A stretch of 5,576 nt of DNA from Cryomorphaceae bacterium (GTDB taxonomy: Bacteria; Bacteroidota; Bacteroidia; Flavobacteriales; Crocinitomicaceae): contig NYTQ01000157.1 in NCBI GenBank assembly GCA_002683585.1, positions 1 to 5,576 on the forward strand, read 5' to 3'. A model generated the notes under the pieces. That model did no database searches. It had not been told where the DNA came from and saw nothing but the letters and a program-made list of their open reading frames with translations. The translations under genes were made by a program, and so were the position numbers. This document shows positions 4,379-5,576 of the stretch, one piece after another (the first letter of the stretch is position 1; each line of letters starts with the position of its first letter).

Positions 4379-5576
4379 CACTTATAAAATCTATCTCAGG
4401 AATTCGTGGTACAATCGGTGGCACTGTTAACGAGGGACTCACTCCAATTGACACGGTTAAATTCGCATCCGCCTACGGTACATGGTTAAAAAATAAAAAT
4501 CCAAACAAAAGGCTTAAAGTAGTTATCGGTCGAGACGCACGACCTTCTGGACAAATGGTTTCTGATCTAGTATGCTCAAGCCTTATTGGTTTGGGAATTG
4601 ATGTTGTTAACCTTGGATTATCCACGACACCAACTGTAGAAATAGCTGTTCCCTTGGAAAATGCCGATGGTGGCATCATTCTAACCGCAAGCCACAATCC
4701 CAAGCAATGGAATGCACTAAAACTACTAAATGAGAAAGGAGAATTTATTTCAGGAGCAGAAGGAAACGCACTCTTAGAGATTGCCGAAGAAGCCTCCTTT
4801 GGTTTTGCAGAGGTTGACGATCTAGGCACAGTTACAAATGACGATAGCTATCTTCAAAAACATATTGATGCAGTTTTAGCCCTACCGCTTGTTAATCTTG
4901 AGGCCATTAAAAATGCAAATTTCAGCGTCGTTATAGATGCCGTAAATTCCACAGGAGGCATATTTATACCAGCACTTTTAGAGGCGCTCGGAGTAGAAAA
5001 GATAACAAAATTGTACTGCGAACCCAATGGTCAATTCCCGCATAATCCTGAGCCACTGCCTGAACATTTGACAGACCTCGCGTCAAAAATAAAAGAAACC
5101 AAAGCAGATATTGGTTTTACCGTAGATCCTGACGTTGACCGTTTAGCCATGGTATGTGAAGATGGAAGTATGTTTGGCGAGGAATACACCTTAGTCGCTG
5201 TCGCGGACTATGTATTAAGCCACACACCTGGATCAACAGTGTCAAACCTATCCTCCACTCGCGCCCTGAGAGATGTTACTGAGCAAAGAGGTGAGAACTA
5301 TCACGCATCGGCGGTTGGTGAAGTAAATGTGGTAAATCTCATGAAAGCAGAGAATGCAATAATAGGTGGTGAAGGAAATGGCGGTGTAATTTACCCTGAA
5401 TCTCATTACGGTCGTGATGCACTCGTTGGTATCGCATTATTTCTATCTCATTTGGCTTTAAAGAATTGCACAGCCTCAGCTTTAAGAGATAGCTTTCCAA
5501 AATATTGTATCTCTAAAAACAAAATCCAGTTAACACCTCAAATTGATGTAGACCTCATACTCAATAAAATGGCCGA
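4375..5576 (+). CDS. glmM: Phosphoglucosamine mutase-like phosphohexomutase (3' end outside window)
   Basis: An alpha-D-phosphohexomutase, most likely the phosphoglucosamine mutase that converts glucosamine-6-phosphate to glucosamine-1-phosphate for UDP-GlcNAc and hence peptidoglycan synthesis. The 400 visible residues are an uninterrupted frame from ATG 4375 to the window edge. Domain 1 starts with ISGIRGTIGG (7-16) and carries the phosphoserine loop TASHNP (104-109, catalytic Ser106). Domain 2 has the metal-binding loop DPDVDR (251-256; Asp251, 253 and 255). Domain 3 has the sugar-binding loop GGEGNGG (331-337). The C-terminal phosphate-binding domain, roughly the last 60 residues of a typical 455-465-residue protein, lies beyond the edge. 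The EGNGG loop differs from the E-x-SGH of classical bacterial GlmM and PMM/PGM, so phosphomannomutase or phosphoglucomutase activity cannot be excluded. Its ATG overlaps the ribH stop by four bases, indicating co-transcription and probable translational coupling. Confidence 0.9.
   Translation, partial: MTLIKSISGIRGTIGGTVNEGLTPIDTVKFASAYGTWLKNKNPNKRLKVVIGRDARPSGQMVSDLVCSSLIGLGIDVVNLGLSTTPTVEIAVPLENADGGIILTASHNPKQWNALKLLNEKGEFISGAEGNALLEIAEEASFGFAEVDDLGTVTNDDSYLQKHIDAVLALPLVNLEAIKNANFSVVIDAVNSTGGIFIPALLEALGVEKITKLYCEPNGQFPHNPEPLPEHLTDLASKIKETKADIGFTVDPDVDRLAMVCEDGSMFGEEYTLVAVADYVLSHTPGSTVSNLSSTRALRDVTEQRGENYHASAVGEVNVVNLMKAENAIIGGEGNGGVIYPESHYGRDALVGIALFLSHLALKNCTASALRDSFPKYCISKNKIQLTPQIDVDLILNKMA

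Noticed and set aside
4473..4829. 118-residue reverse-strand open frame
   Set aside because: It lies entirely antisense to the well-supported phosphohexomutase and its Ser/Pro-rich translation resembles no protein family; it is a shadow frame.

Overview
This 5.6 kb window looks like chromosomal DNA from a member of the Bacteroidota, most likely a marine or freshwater Flavobacteriia- or Cytophagia-like organism. The evidence is the low G+C feel of the sequence, the absence of Shine-Dalgarno sequences before any start codon, the presence of Bacteroidota-type -7 elements (TAnnTTTG and close variants), a short lipoprotein with a carboxypeptidase-regulatory-like fold, and the Bacteroidota-style sequences of RibH and the phosphohexomutase. 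No taxonomic search was possible, so this is inference.

Layout. Positions 1-1059 (+) hold the C-terminal part of a UvrD/PcrA-type DNA helicase that runs in from the left. Positions 1062-1496 (-) hold a small GNAT acetyltransferase that converges on the helicase with only two bases between the stop codons. A 234-base non-coding stretch (1497-1730) follows, with several short dyads and candidate promoter elements reading right. Next is a tightly coupled pair (1731-3112, +): an FkbM-type methyltransferase whose stop overlaps the start of a small cysteine-containing lipoprotein (ATGA overlap). After a 90-base gap with a good -7 element comes a second rightward run: a membrane-anchored TPR protein (3203-3874), lumazine synthase RibH (3887-4378), and a phosphoglucosamine/phosphohexomutase (GlmM-like, 4375 to the right edge and beyond), again with an ATGA overlap between the last two.

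How the genes relate. UvrD (DNA repair), RibH (penultimate step of riboflavin synthesis) and GlmM (UDP-GlcNAc precursor for peptidoglycan and other glycans) are housekeeping genes. The TPR-ribH-glmM run is probably one transcript. The methyltransferase-lipoprotein pair is the most accessory-looking part of the window: its two products are probably made together, but the sequence does not reveal a shared substrate. I see no mobile element, tRNA, rRNA, CRISPR array or obvious defence system. Most of the window is ordinary chromosome, and the observations below are mostly modest.
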